NCBI GenBank assembly: GCA_023379075.1
Contig: JAMCSO010000040.1
Location: forward strand, 1-23,007
Direction: 5' to 3'
Origin: Candidatus Martarchaeota archaeon
GTDB taxonomy: Archaea > Micrarchaeota > Micrarchaeia > Micrarchaeales > CABMGC01
DNA length: 23,007 nt
Shown here: in pieces, positions 6,960 to 13,681 of the stretch
Layout: the number at the start of each line of letters is the position of its first letter
How positions within the stretch are numbered: position 1 is the stretch's first letter
Program-made: the position numbers and the translations under genes
Notes under the pieces: model-generated
Databases searched by the model: none
What the model was told of the DNA's origin: nothing
Seen by the model: only the letters and a program-made list of their open reading frames with translations

Positions 6960-7112
6960 TTAAACTTCCACCCTCTTCCTTCTGACAATATACTTATCTA
7001 TGAAGTTTTGGAGTGCCTTTGATGCCACATTTGTGCTCTCATTTACCCGTTTGACTATCTTGTAGACCCTGACATTTGAGTACTTCTTGTTTACCATCAC
7101 ATTATACTTCAT
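6960..7112 (-). CDS. Small basic protein, 50 aa
   Basis: A short frame from ATG (7110-7112) to TAA (6960-6962). The product is strongly basic (MKYNVMVNKKYSNVRVYKIV at the start, YIVRRKRVEV at the end), with no Cys and no membrane segment. It fits exactly into the 173 nt between two operon genes: 6 nt after one stop and 14 nt before the next ATG. The tight fit is the main reason to believe it. A nucleic-acid-binding or bridging role between the winged-helix protein and the membrane protein is a guess. No family recognised. Confidence 0.6.
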   Translation of the reverse strand: MKYNVMVNKKYSNVRVYKIVKRVNESTNVASKALQNFIDKYIVRRKRVEV

Positions 7113-7118
7113 CTTGAT

Positions 7119-7859
7119 TCAGCTCTTTAGCTCTATGTACCCCATAGAGACCATTTTGTCGAGAATCTGCTCAACCCTTGGAACAGGTACATTATATGAT
7201 CTTGCGAACTCATTTGTATCTATTGTATTATTATGCACAGTGATCCAGTCCTGAACCATGGCCATCAAGGATTCATCAGAGTAGGTCTGCAGCTTCTTAA
7301 GCTGGCTCTTTAGCTCTGCGTTCTCGTTTGTAAGCTGCGCAGCTTGTATTGTCAAGTTTCTGTTTGCAGCAGAAAGTTCGAGATTGATTCTCTTAGTTTC
7401 CCGGGAATTGCTAATCAGCGAATCATACTTATTGAATAGTGCACTATAACTTTGTGAAATTCCGCTGAGAAGGCTATCCACAGCAGAATCCATATATTGA
7501 TAGAACTTTGAATCGTCAATGTGGTAATCGTCAGTTATTATAGAGAGAATTGATGCAAGATTCTTCATAACATATATCCTGCGGATATTCTCGCTTGTTT
7601 CTTGCGGTATTGAGTAAATAACAGATATGAAATCCTTTTTTATTGATAGTATGTAGAATAAGTAGGGCTTTTTGTGGATGTTCCTGCTCTCGACCCTAAC
7701 CACGGCAAGTTCGTCTCCAGTAAGCTTCATGGAATAGAAGGGGATCTTCGAGAGCTTCTCGCGTATTGAATCTAGACCCGTTATCATCTTTCCGGGAAAT
7801 TGTATCTCTTCTACCTTTGGAACAATACCCGGTTCTGTTTCGTCAGCCACAAGAACCAC
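7119..7859 (-). CDS. Coiled-coil protein with C-terminal winged helix
   Basis: A 246-residue cytoplasmic protein of unknown family. Residues about 1-140 look like an alpha/beta input domain (FPGKMITGLDSIREKL, ELAVVRVESR, YLFYILSIKKDFISVIYSI). Residues about 150-195 form a clear coiled coil (RINLELSAANRNL, QLTNENAELKSQLKKL). Residues about 200-246 match a winged helix-turn-helix (TNEFARSYNVPVPRVEQILD, then KMVSMGYIEL). This suggests a dimeric DNA-binding regulator. The start is GTG at 7857-7859: a stop codon directly precedes it in frame. It heads the operon running to pth2, and a perfect 10-bp inverted repeat lies just upstream, a candidate autoregulatory site. Confidence 0.65.
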   Translation of the reverse strand: MVLVADETEPGIVPKVEEIQFPGKMITGLDSIREKLSKIPFYSMKLTGDELAVVRVESRNIHKKPYLFYILSIKKDFISVIYSIPQETSENIRRIYVMKNLASILSIITDDYHIDDSKFYQYMDSAVDSLLSGISQSYSALFNKYDSLISNSRETKRINLELSAANRNLTIQAAQLTNENAELKSQLKKLQTYSDESLMAMVQDWITVHNNTIDTNEFARSYNVPVPRVEQILDKMVSMGYIELKS

Positions 7860-7861
7860 TT

Positions 7862-7892
7862 AAACATCTAATTAATATCTAGTTAGATGTTT
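7862..7892. promoter_or_regulatory. Perfect 10-bp inverted repeat upstream of the winged-helix operon
   Basis: AAACATCTAA (7862-7871) and TTAGATGTTT (7883-7892) are exact reverse complements around an 11-bp AT-rich spacer. The site lies 3 nt before the GTG start of the winged-helix gene and overlaps its likely promoter, so a repressor bound here would shut the operon. It could instead be the terminator hairpin of the LamG pilin gene, which ends at 7932 on the same strand. Confidence 0.5.
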
Positions 7893-7931
7893 TTATTGCT
7901 TGCGGTATGGTGGTCTTTGAGAGAATAGATC

Positions 7932-8834
7932 TCACGGAGCAGAGTAATCCTGCCACCAGCTCCCTGACCAGATTATATTTGAGGCAATTCCGTCATTATT
8001 ATTTCCAGAATAATCATTAGCATTGCCGTTGAGGGGCCACCATCCGACCAAACTCTGAAGATTTAACGGTGCGCCCTGTATGCCTTCTAGATAAAGGGAT
8101 TTGATATCTGATGGAGAAAGAGCCTTGTCATAGAGTTGGATATTTGCTATCTTCCCGGAGAACGGCCCATGCTCACCATATCCGACCACCAGGTTGCCCG
8201 TTCCTATTGAAGTGGTGCCATAAATTCCGGTATTTGGAGACTGTTTGCCATCAAAATAATAATATGCTGAATTTGTATTTTGATTGAAAGTGAAGCATGC
8301 GAATATCCATACGTTGACTGGAGGTGATCTGCCCGTGGAATAGAATGCAATGTTGTATCCTCCGGGAGTCCATACCGTAAATCCTTGCACCCCATACTGA
8401 TCAAGGGTGTATTCCCAGTTATTGCCATAACTCGGATAATATTGGCCTTTGACCATGACTCCCTGATAATTGGTTATAGTATTAAGATAGTACCACATGC
8501 AGAATGTCATCTCCCCTGTTGAGCCTGCCTCTGGGCTGAGGGATGGACTATTACCAAGCAGTATATACTCGTTAGTATTGCCATTAAGGGAAGCCACGTA
8601 CTCTGGAATCTGTTGGCATGCTCCCCCACCTTCCAAAGCGATCTGGGAAATGGTTCCGGGACCATTTGGCCTTATAACCCGGCAGCTTCCTGGAGGAGTT
8701 TTAGGGGCGAAAAAAAGAGGATTTGTCACACCTAAAGAGAATAGCGCAGCAAGCACTACTGCTATTATCAATATTGCCCAACCATAAGTCATAAGATATT
8801 CCATTGCCGACTGAATATGCACCATATGCTTCAA
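7932..8834 (-). CDS. Pilin-like surface protein with LamG domain
   Basis: A 300-residue exported protein. The N-terminus carries a class III (archaeal prepilin) signal, QSAMEYLMTYGWAI followed by a hydrophobic helix to about residue 36. Prepilin peptidase would cut before Gln8, leaving the helix to build a filament or anchor; the residue before the cut is Ile, not the common Gly. From about residue 85 to the end runs a LamG/concanavalin-like domain (MTFCMWYYLN, WIFACFTFN, YYYFDGKQS, GKIANIQLYDKALSPSDIKS, LVGWWPLNGNANDYSGNNN), likely a sugar- or surface-binding unit. Paired Cys may form disulfides outside the cell. A TATA-like GTATAA at 8851-8856 lies about 29 nt before the in-frame ATG at 8825, so translation may start there (297 aa). 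It diverges from the helicase gene. A near-twin of this LamG unit sits in the giant surface protein at the right end. Confidence 0.75.
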   Translation of the reverse strand: MKHMVHIQSAMEYLMTYGWAILIIAVVLAALFSLGVTNPLFFAPKTPPGSCRVIRPNGPGTISQIALEGGGACQQIPEYVASLNGNTNEYILLGNSPSLSPEAGSTGEMTFCMWYYLNTITNYQGVMVKGQYYPSYGNNWEYTLDQYGVQGFTVWTPGGYNIAFYSTGRSPPVNVWIFACFTFNQNTNSAYYYFDGKQSPNTGIYGTTSIGTGNLVVGYGEHGPFSGKIANIQLYDKALSPSDIKSLYLEGIQGAPLNLQSLVGWWPLNGNANDYSGNNNDGIASNIIWSGSWWQDYSAP

Positions 8835-8850
8835 GCCCTACATGATAGTC

Positions 8851-8856
8851 TTATAC
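8851..8856 (-). promoter_or_regulatory. TATA-like box of the LamG pilin gene
   Basis: GTATAA on the minus strand, about 20 nt before the first possible ATG (8834) and about 29 nt before the second (8825). The spacing favours 8825 if the mRNA is leaderless. Confidence 0.35.
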
Positions 8857-8925
8857 GAGAAGATTTAGAAATGTTGCAGATAAGACAGCAAAGGACTAAA
8901 TCACTACTCTGAGAGTTAGTAGAAT

Positions 8926-10746
8926 ATGGAGGCTAAATACCTGCTTAGGTTTGACAATGCAAGGAAGCACCAAGAGCAGATGATAAATGATATTTATCGT
9001 GCCTTGGAGGAGAGGAAGGATGTTCTCGCCAATGCCCCAACAGGGATAGGAAAGACGGATGCCTCAGTTGCTGCTGCGCTTTCCTTCGCAATAAAGAACA
9101 ATCTATCGTTGTTCTTTCTTACACCAAAGATATCTCAGCATAAGATAGTTGTAGAATCCCTTTCAGGAATAAGAAAGAAATTCGGGATAGAGATAAAATA
9201 CGCAGACATGGTAGGTAAAATAAATCTATGCGTCAACGATGAGATCAACAGCATAGACAGGAGCTCATTTTACAAAGCTTGTGAGGAGAAATTCAAGAAT
9301 AACAGGTGCGTCTTTTACAACAATGCCAAGAAGTATGAAGGATCAGAGCTTCCGATGGATGCAGTGAGATCAAGCATGGAGGGCCATCGTGAGCTTTACA
9401 ATTACTCCTCGTCCAACGGCTTGTGCGCCTATGAGATCGCAACGCAGCTCTCAAAGCAGGCGAAGGTGATAATAGCAGATTATGCCCACATACTCAACCC
9501 TTACACCAGGACAGCATTCATGAAGAAGATAGCTCACCGGCTAGAAGACTCAATAATAATATGGGATGAGGCGCACAACATACCTGCCCTGGCCAGCTCT
9601 TACATGAGCAATTATGTAAGCTCAAGAATAATAGAGAGGGCAATTAAGGAGCTCGAGGCCATAAGCAGCAACTTGGATATTGAGTATCTCGATTTCATGC
9701 TTAAAGAGATTGCAGGCAGAAGGCTGAATGGAAAGAGGGAGGCGTTCGTTGAGAAGGAAGATCTCTCCGGGCTTCTTGCCAACGACATGGCAGATGTCTC
9801 TGCAAAGCTGGAGAAGGCAGCTCTTGAATTCATCTCCAATTCAGGGTCTAAGAGATCCTCTCTAATGCATATATCAAGATTTATCGCATCGCTGGCTTCT
9901 GCTGACGAGTCTGTTGCAAAGATAATAAGAAGTGAGGGAGAGAATGTGCGCATGTCGCTCATTTGCCTTTATCCGTCAGAGCCGATGCGCGCATTTGATG
10001 CAGCATATGCAAATATATTCATGAGCGGCACCATGCTACCGTTGGAGATGTATCGAGATCTTTTTGGGCTGAAGAATGTATATGCAATGAGCTATTCATC
10101 CCCGTTCCCAAAGGAGAACAAGCTCTGCTTCATAGACTCAAATGTCAGCACGAAATATGAGAGAAGGACAAATGAAGAATATGCAAAAATAGCCTCAAGG
10201 ATAGGGCTCGTGAGGGAGAAGATTCTGGGAAACATGGCTGTCTTCTTTCCAAGTTTTGAGGTTATGAAGTCCATATTCAGATATATGGGAAGTTATGAGA
10301 TATACTCGCAAAGGGAGGAGATGCACAGCCATGCAGTGGACGAGCTCTTGTCAAGATTTAAATCTAGCAGCGACTCCATACTTTTTGGCGTCATGGGAGG
10401 AAGCCTGAGCGAAGGGGTAAACTATGCAGACAACCTGATAAAATGTGCCGTGATAGTAGGTATTCCATTGCCAAAGCCAGACCTTGAGATTAATTCAAAG
10501 ATAGAGTACATGAATAAGAAATTCAGCGGTAAGGGAAGAGATTATGCGTATCTTATACCAGGAGTTATGAAGGCTGTCCAAGCAGCGGGAAGGGCAATAA
10601 GGAGTGAGACGGATCGGGCAGCCGTGATATTCATGGACAGTAGATATGAATGGAGCATGTACAAAAAGATGATATCTAATTTCATACCGATATCAGAGAG
10701 CAAGGATTACGTCTCTGAACTGCCAGCATTCTTTTCGAGGGCTTGA
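8926..10746 (+). CDS. xpd: XPD/Rad3-family DNA helicase (Fe-S)
   Basis: A 606-residue superfamily 2 helicase of the XPD/DinG type, moving 5'-to-3' on DNA in repair. Visible: a Q-motif-like HQEQM (15-19), Walker A APTGIGKT (37-44), DEAH box (214-217), and motif VI QAAGRAIR (552-559) with its arginine fingers. Four Cys lie between Walker A and the DEAH box (102, 119, 128, 167), the position of the [4Fe-4S] domain. The spacing C-X16-C-X8-C-X38-C is wider in the middle than in the Sulfolobus-type enzyme, but a cluster is still likely. Length is normal for archaeal XPD. The start ATG has no strong ribosome site. The 3' end overlaps the convergent glycosyltransferase gene by 40 bp. Confidence 0.9.
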   Translation: MEAKYLLRFDNARKHQEQMINDIYRALEERKDVLANAPTGIGKTDASVAAALSFAIKNNLSLFFLTPKISQHKIVVESLSGIRKKFGIEIKYADMVGKINLCVNDEINSIDRSSFYKACEEKFKNNRCVFYNNAKKYEGSELPMDAVRSSMEGHRELYNYSSSNGLCAYEIATQLSKQAKVIIADYAHILNPYTRTAFMKKIAHRLEDSIIIWDEAHNIPALASSYMSNYVSSRIIERAIKELEAISSNLDIEYLDFMLKEIAGRRLNGKREAFVEKEDLSGLLANDMADVSAKLEKAALEFISNSGSKRSSLMHISRFIASLASADESVAKIIRSEGENVRMSLICLYPSEPMRAFDAAYANIFMSGTMLPLEMYRDLFGLKNVYAMSYSSPFPKENKLCFIDSNVSTKYERRTNEEYAKIASRIGLVREKILGNMAVFFPSFEVMKSIFRYMGSYEIYSQREEMHSHAVDELLSRFKSSSDSILFGVMGGSLSEGVNYADNLIKCAVIVGIPLPKPDLEINSKIEYMNKKFSGKGRDYAYLIPGVMKAVQAAGRAIRSETDRAAVIFMDSRYEWSMYKKMISNFIPISESKDYVSELPAFFSRA

Positions 10747-11825
10747 CCCCTGAGCTTATACTCCCTTCCCCTCCAAGTTATACTCTCCATCCTGCTTGCC
10801 ATTATCAGATTTGATAGATACAGAAATGGCATTAGTGCAGTTATTAAAGCGATCTCCGGATCTTTTCTTCCAGCCCTTTTGTAGGTCTTGATGAGGCTAA
10901 ACCCAAAATGCAGAAGCAATAACAGAAAGAGCGGCGAAACTATTGTGAGGAGAATGGAAGAAATTAGTGTAACTATCTCAGCAGAGTAGAAGATCAGTCC
11001 CATGTAAAGATTTTTCTTGTGTCCTAGGATAGAGAGGGCTGTCTGCCTATTAGACCACTCCATAAGACTCTCTAGGCTCTCCTTGCAGTTCACTTTTGGC
11101 TGTGACTCTTTTGTATAAGCTATTGATAAACCCTTTTTCCTGCAGAGCTTTGTGAGCGTTATGTCATCAGATACTGAGAAATCTGAATTCTTGAAGAAAT
11201 CCATTGAATCTTCTACCAAAGATCGCCTAAAGGCGAGGGAGCCCCCCCAGCCAAATCGCGTTCGTTCAGAACGCATCAGGCTCTCGCCAACAAACCCCCA
11301 GACCAGCTTGACCTTTGACCAGAACCCTGAGACAGGATTGAAATACGGGAACATTGTAGAGATACCAACACTCTTGTCCTGTAAAGGAGCGACTATCCTG
11401 GATAACCATTCCTTATTTACAGAGATATCTGAATCCGCGATGACATAAACAGCATAATCAGGGAACTTTTCTATTGCAGTGGCGATTGCCCTTACCTTGC
11501 CGCTGCAGTTGCTGCATCTTGATCCGGAGATGATGAAATCCATCCCTGCAGATAGAATAGAGTTCATTGCCCCATCCTTATTGCTGTCGATTATTGCTAT
11601 GGCTCTGTAATTCTTGTAGTCTTGTGATTTTATGGATATTAAATTCTCTTTAAGATTGAGATCTTCGCCCTTGCAGGGGATCATAACCAATGCTTTTGGA
11701 TTGAATAAAGGGTATTCTGCAGTCTTGGCCTTCCTTGAAGCCCCGAAGTTGCTTAAATCCAGAGTCATTAGAAATGCAAAGACAAGCAATGCGAATGCCT
11801 CATATAGAAGTAATGCAAGTTGCAT
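10707..11825 (-). CDS. Membrane glycosyltransferase, GT2/GT21 (ceramide glucosyltransferase-like)
   Basis: A 372-residue processive-type glycosyltransferase. Order: N-terminal membrane helix (about 3-20); GT-A catalytic domain (about 43-265) with VMIPCKGED, the DSD metal site (131-133), GWGGS (202-206), the SDD catalytic site (219-221) and EWSNRQ (256-261), a variant of the (Q/R)XXRW signature; then two to three C-terminal membrane helices (about 275-310 and 328-345). The motif order is that of the GT21 ceramide glucosyltransferase group, which adds sugar from a nucleotide donor to a lipid at the cytoplasmic face. The archaeal acceptor is unknown: a glycolipid or a lipid carrier for surface glycans is plausible. 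An AT-rich TATA-like region lies about 27 nt ahead of the ATG. Confidence 0.8.
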   Translation of the reverse strand: MQLALLLYEAFALLVFAFLMTLDLSNFGASRKAKTAEYPLFNPKALVMIPCKGEDLNLKENLISIKSQDYKNYRAIAIIDSNKDGAMNSILSAGMDFIISGSRCSNCSGKVRAIATAIEKFPDYAVYVIADSDISVNKEWLSRIVAPLQDKSVGISTMFPYFNPVSGFWSKVKLVWGFVGESLMRSERTRFGWGGSLAFRRSLVEDSMDFFKNSDFSVSDDITLTKLCRKKGLSIAYTKESQPKVNCKESLESLMEWSNRQTALSILGHKKNLYMGLIFYSAEIVTLISSILLTIVSPLFLLLLLHFGFSLIKTYKRAGRKDPEIALITALMPFLYLSNLIMASRMESITWRGREYKLRGQALEKNAGSSET

Positions 11826-11845
11826 GATATGTCTTTGAAGAGTAA

Positions 11846-11862
11846 TAATTTATTAATTTATA
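11846..11862. promoter_or_regulatory. Shared AT-rich divergent promoter
   Basis: A run of TAATAATTTATTAATTTATA lies between the divergent glycosyltransferase and ACT-domain genes. It offers a TATA box in both directions: about 27 nt from the glycosyltransferase ATG at 11825 and about 34 nt from the ACT gene ATG at 11893. Confidence 0.4.
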
Positions 11863-11892
11863 GAATCATGGATTTTGATAAAGTGCTTTTGT

Positions 11893-12369
11893 ATGGCAGT
11901 ATTGGAGAGAAAAAAGGAGATGGAGGTTGGGATAGACAGGGTTCTTGGAGGATTAACAAGGCAGAAAGAGGAGAAGCCAGAGCTCCAGAAAGTAATTGAA
12001 AAGAGCACATTCAGGCTGAAGCACGGTAAATTTGTATATGCGAAGGTGAGAAAGGCTCCTGAGCATGGAAGGCATTTCATGATCTCCTCAGACAACAGCG
12101 AGATCACAGTAGTGACTCTTGAAGAGAATTTGAGGTATTTGGATATGGAAGAGAGAAGAGGAGAAGAGTATAATATCATAGAGCTGAATTCAACCATTCC
12201 CTTTTATACTGTAGGGCTGATTGCTACGGTAAGCGGTGCGATAGCCAAGTTTGGGATAAGCCTGCTTGTGATATCCACATACTCCAAGGAATACATACTA
12301 GTCAATGAAAGGTATTCAAACGCTGCAAGGAATGCGCTCACAACAATCGGTCTTAAGGAGATTAAGTAG
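11893..12369 (+). CDS. ACT-domain protein
   Basis: A 158-residue soluble protein. The C-terminal part (about 103-150, FYTVGLIATVSGAIAKFGIS, then VISTYSKEYILVNERYSNAA) matches the ACT fold of the ACT_7/CASTOR-like group, which binds amino acids as an allosteric switch. The N-terminal about 90 residues are unassigned (a basic stretch FRLKHGKFVYAKVRKAPEHG). The likely regulated partner is unknown. The frame runs up to a TTG at 11875, but ATG at 11893 is the first strong start. Twelve nt separate it from the Rieske gene, so they are probably co-transcribed. Confidence 0.65.
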   Translation: MAVLERKKEMEVGIDRVLGGLTRQKEEKPELQKVIEKSTFRLKHGKFVYAKVRKAPEHGRHFMISSDNSEITVVTLEENLRYLDMEERRGEEYNIIELNSTIPFYTVGLIATVSGAIAKFGISLLVISTYSKEYILVNERYSNAARNALTTIGLKEIK

Positions 12370-12381
12370 AAAGGTTAGGCT

Positions 12382-12693
12382 ATGGAAAGATATAGGTTAG
12401 GAATCAAAAAAGATGATATCAAGAAGGATGTGCCTGTGAAAGCGATGGCAGGGGAGAGGAGCATCGTCGTGCTGGAGCATAATGGCAGGATTTATGCAAT
12501 GGATTCTGAGTGCACCCATGAGGGAGGGCCTCTTGAAGATGGATATGTTGATGGCGATGAACTTATCTGCTCGTGGCACAGTGGAGCTTTCTGCATAATG
12601 AATGGAAAGGCCAACGAAAACACCCCCTGGGTAAGTGATACGCATTCTTACAATGTTGTGGAAGATGGTGGGGAACTATTCATAGAAGCATAA
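12382..12693 (+). CDS. Rieske [2Fe-2S] ferredoxin
   Basis: A 103-residue soluble Rieske protein. Cluster ligands are Cys44 and His46 (CTHEGG) and Cys63 and His66 (CSWHSGAF). There is no membrane segment and none of the extra disulfide Cys of respiratory Rieske proteins, so it resembles the ferredoxin of dioxygenase systems or NirD-like electron carriers. No oxygenase or reductase lies nearby; the partner is unknown. It follows the ACT-domain gene by 12 nt and ends 7 nt from the convergent Cys-rich gene. Confidence 0.9.
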   Translation: MERYRLGIKKDDIKKDVPVKAMAGERSIVVLEHNGRIYAMDSECTHEGGPLEDGYVDGDELICSWHSGAFCIMNGKANENTPWVSDTHSYNVVEDGGELFIEA

Positions 12694-12700
12694 GAATGCA

Positions 12701-12883
12701 TCATCTTGTTGCCTTTGGCTTGCCAACGCGATGCACGCATCTGGAACAGTAAGTTATCAGCGAACCTCCGGGAAATCTCAGGAAGATGCTGCCGACATTA
12801 AACTCTTTGAGAAGCTCTGGATCGCATGTACAGTCACAGTTCTTGGTTACAAAGGACCTTGGTAGTTTGCATTCATTGCACAT
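12701..12883 (-). CDS. Small Cys-rich (zinc-ribbon-like) protein
   Basis: A 60-residue protein with Cys at 2, 5, 16, 18, 20, 46 and 49, plus His51: CNEC near the start, CDCTC in the middle and CSRCVH near the end. Two CxxC knuckles about 40 residues apart suit a zinc ribbon. The ATG lies 21 nt after the NAD kinase TGA and in the same frame, with no other stop between. It is thus the last gene of the E2-E3-NAD kinase operon, or conceivably an extension of NAD kinase. Role unknown; metal binding is inferred. Confidence 0.6.
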   Translation of the reverse strand: MCNECKLPRSFVTKNCDCTCDPELLKEFNVGSIFLRFPGGSLITYCSRCVHRVGKPKATR

Positions 12884-12904
12884 TGGATCAACTTCGCTCT
12901 TGAA

Positions 12905-13675
12905 TCACTCAGTATCTTTCATCATCCTGCTTTTTATTATTCGCTCAAGCTTTGCTGAGAACTCCTCTCTTTTAGAATCAAGCCGTATCACCTTCAGCTC
13001 TTTTTGAGAGAGCTTGGCCCTGAAGCTCTCCCCAGGCTTTAATGTTGCGACATTTATGCCATCATATCTCAATGTTCCATTATACTTCTCCACTACTATC
13101 TCAAATTCTGTTGATGAATCCGCAACGATAGGATTCTTGTACGGTCCATCGACATTAAGGAAAGTTATGCAGACAACCTTTGGGCTTAACAGAATCGGCC
13201 CTCCTGCCGACTTGTTGTATGCTGTTGAGCCAATAAGGCTAGTTATTATTATGCCGTCGCCGCTCATCACGTAAGGATAAATCCGCCTTCTTCTTCCATC
13301 GGCTCGCTGATATACCTTGAAACTAACCTCTCCACGAAGGTTTGAAAGAAGCACCTCATTTACAGCATAATATTTCCTACCTTTATAAGAGAGCTCTATT
13401 TTATTGGAGAGTTTTTCTATGACATAGTTTCCTGTTTTAAGGCAATCTATTGCCAGATCGATATCGCTTATGCTGATGTCTGCATAATAGCCAACGCTTC
13501 CAGGATCATTGCTCCTTATCGGAAGTATGGGGCCTGAGAAGTTCTTTGCAGCCTTGACGAATGTCCCATCACCACCGACTGCTACACATATATCGCCATC
13601 TCCAGCAACCTCAAACTCGGCATACAGCCTTTTGAGCTCTGGATAATTTTTGTTCTTGAGAAGCTTTATGCGCAT
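12905..13675 (-). CDS. nadK: NAD kinase
   Basis: A 256-residue NAD(+)/polyphosphate kinase (EC 2.7.1.23), making NADP. Visible: VAVGGDGTFVKAAK with GGDGT at 34-38, RSNDPGSVGYYAD, VNEVLLS, and SGDGIIITSLIGSTAYNKSA, followed by GGP. In the last the usual TPTGSTAY reads SLIGSTAY, a mild departure. Length fits short archaeal enzymes; the N-terminal part is brief. It starts 6 nt after the E3 stop, so dehydrogenase and NADP supply are expressed together. Confidence 0.85.
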   Translation of the reverse strand: MRIKLLKNKNYPELKRLYAEFEVAGDGDICVAVGGDGTFVKAAKNFSGPILPIRSNDPGSVGYYADISISDIDLAIDCLKTGNYVIEKLSNKIELSYKGRKYYAVNEVLLSNLRGEVSFKVYQRADGRRRRIYPYVMSGDGIIITSLIGSTAYNKSAGGPILLSPKVVCITFLNVDGPYKNPIVADSSTEFEIVVEKYNGTLRYDGINVATLKPGESFRAKLSQKELKVIRLDSKREEFSAKLERIIKSRMMKDTE

Positions 13676-13681
13676 TTATTA

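Noticed and set aside
12905..12907. TGA of NAD kinase as a selenocysteine codon
   Set aside because: No selenoprotein context or SECIS-like structure was seen, and NAD kinase needs no selenocysteine; it is treated as a normal stop.
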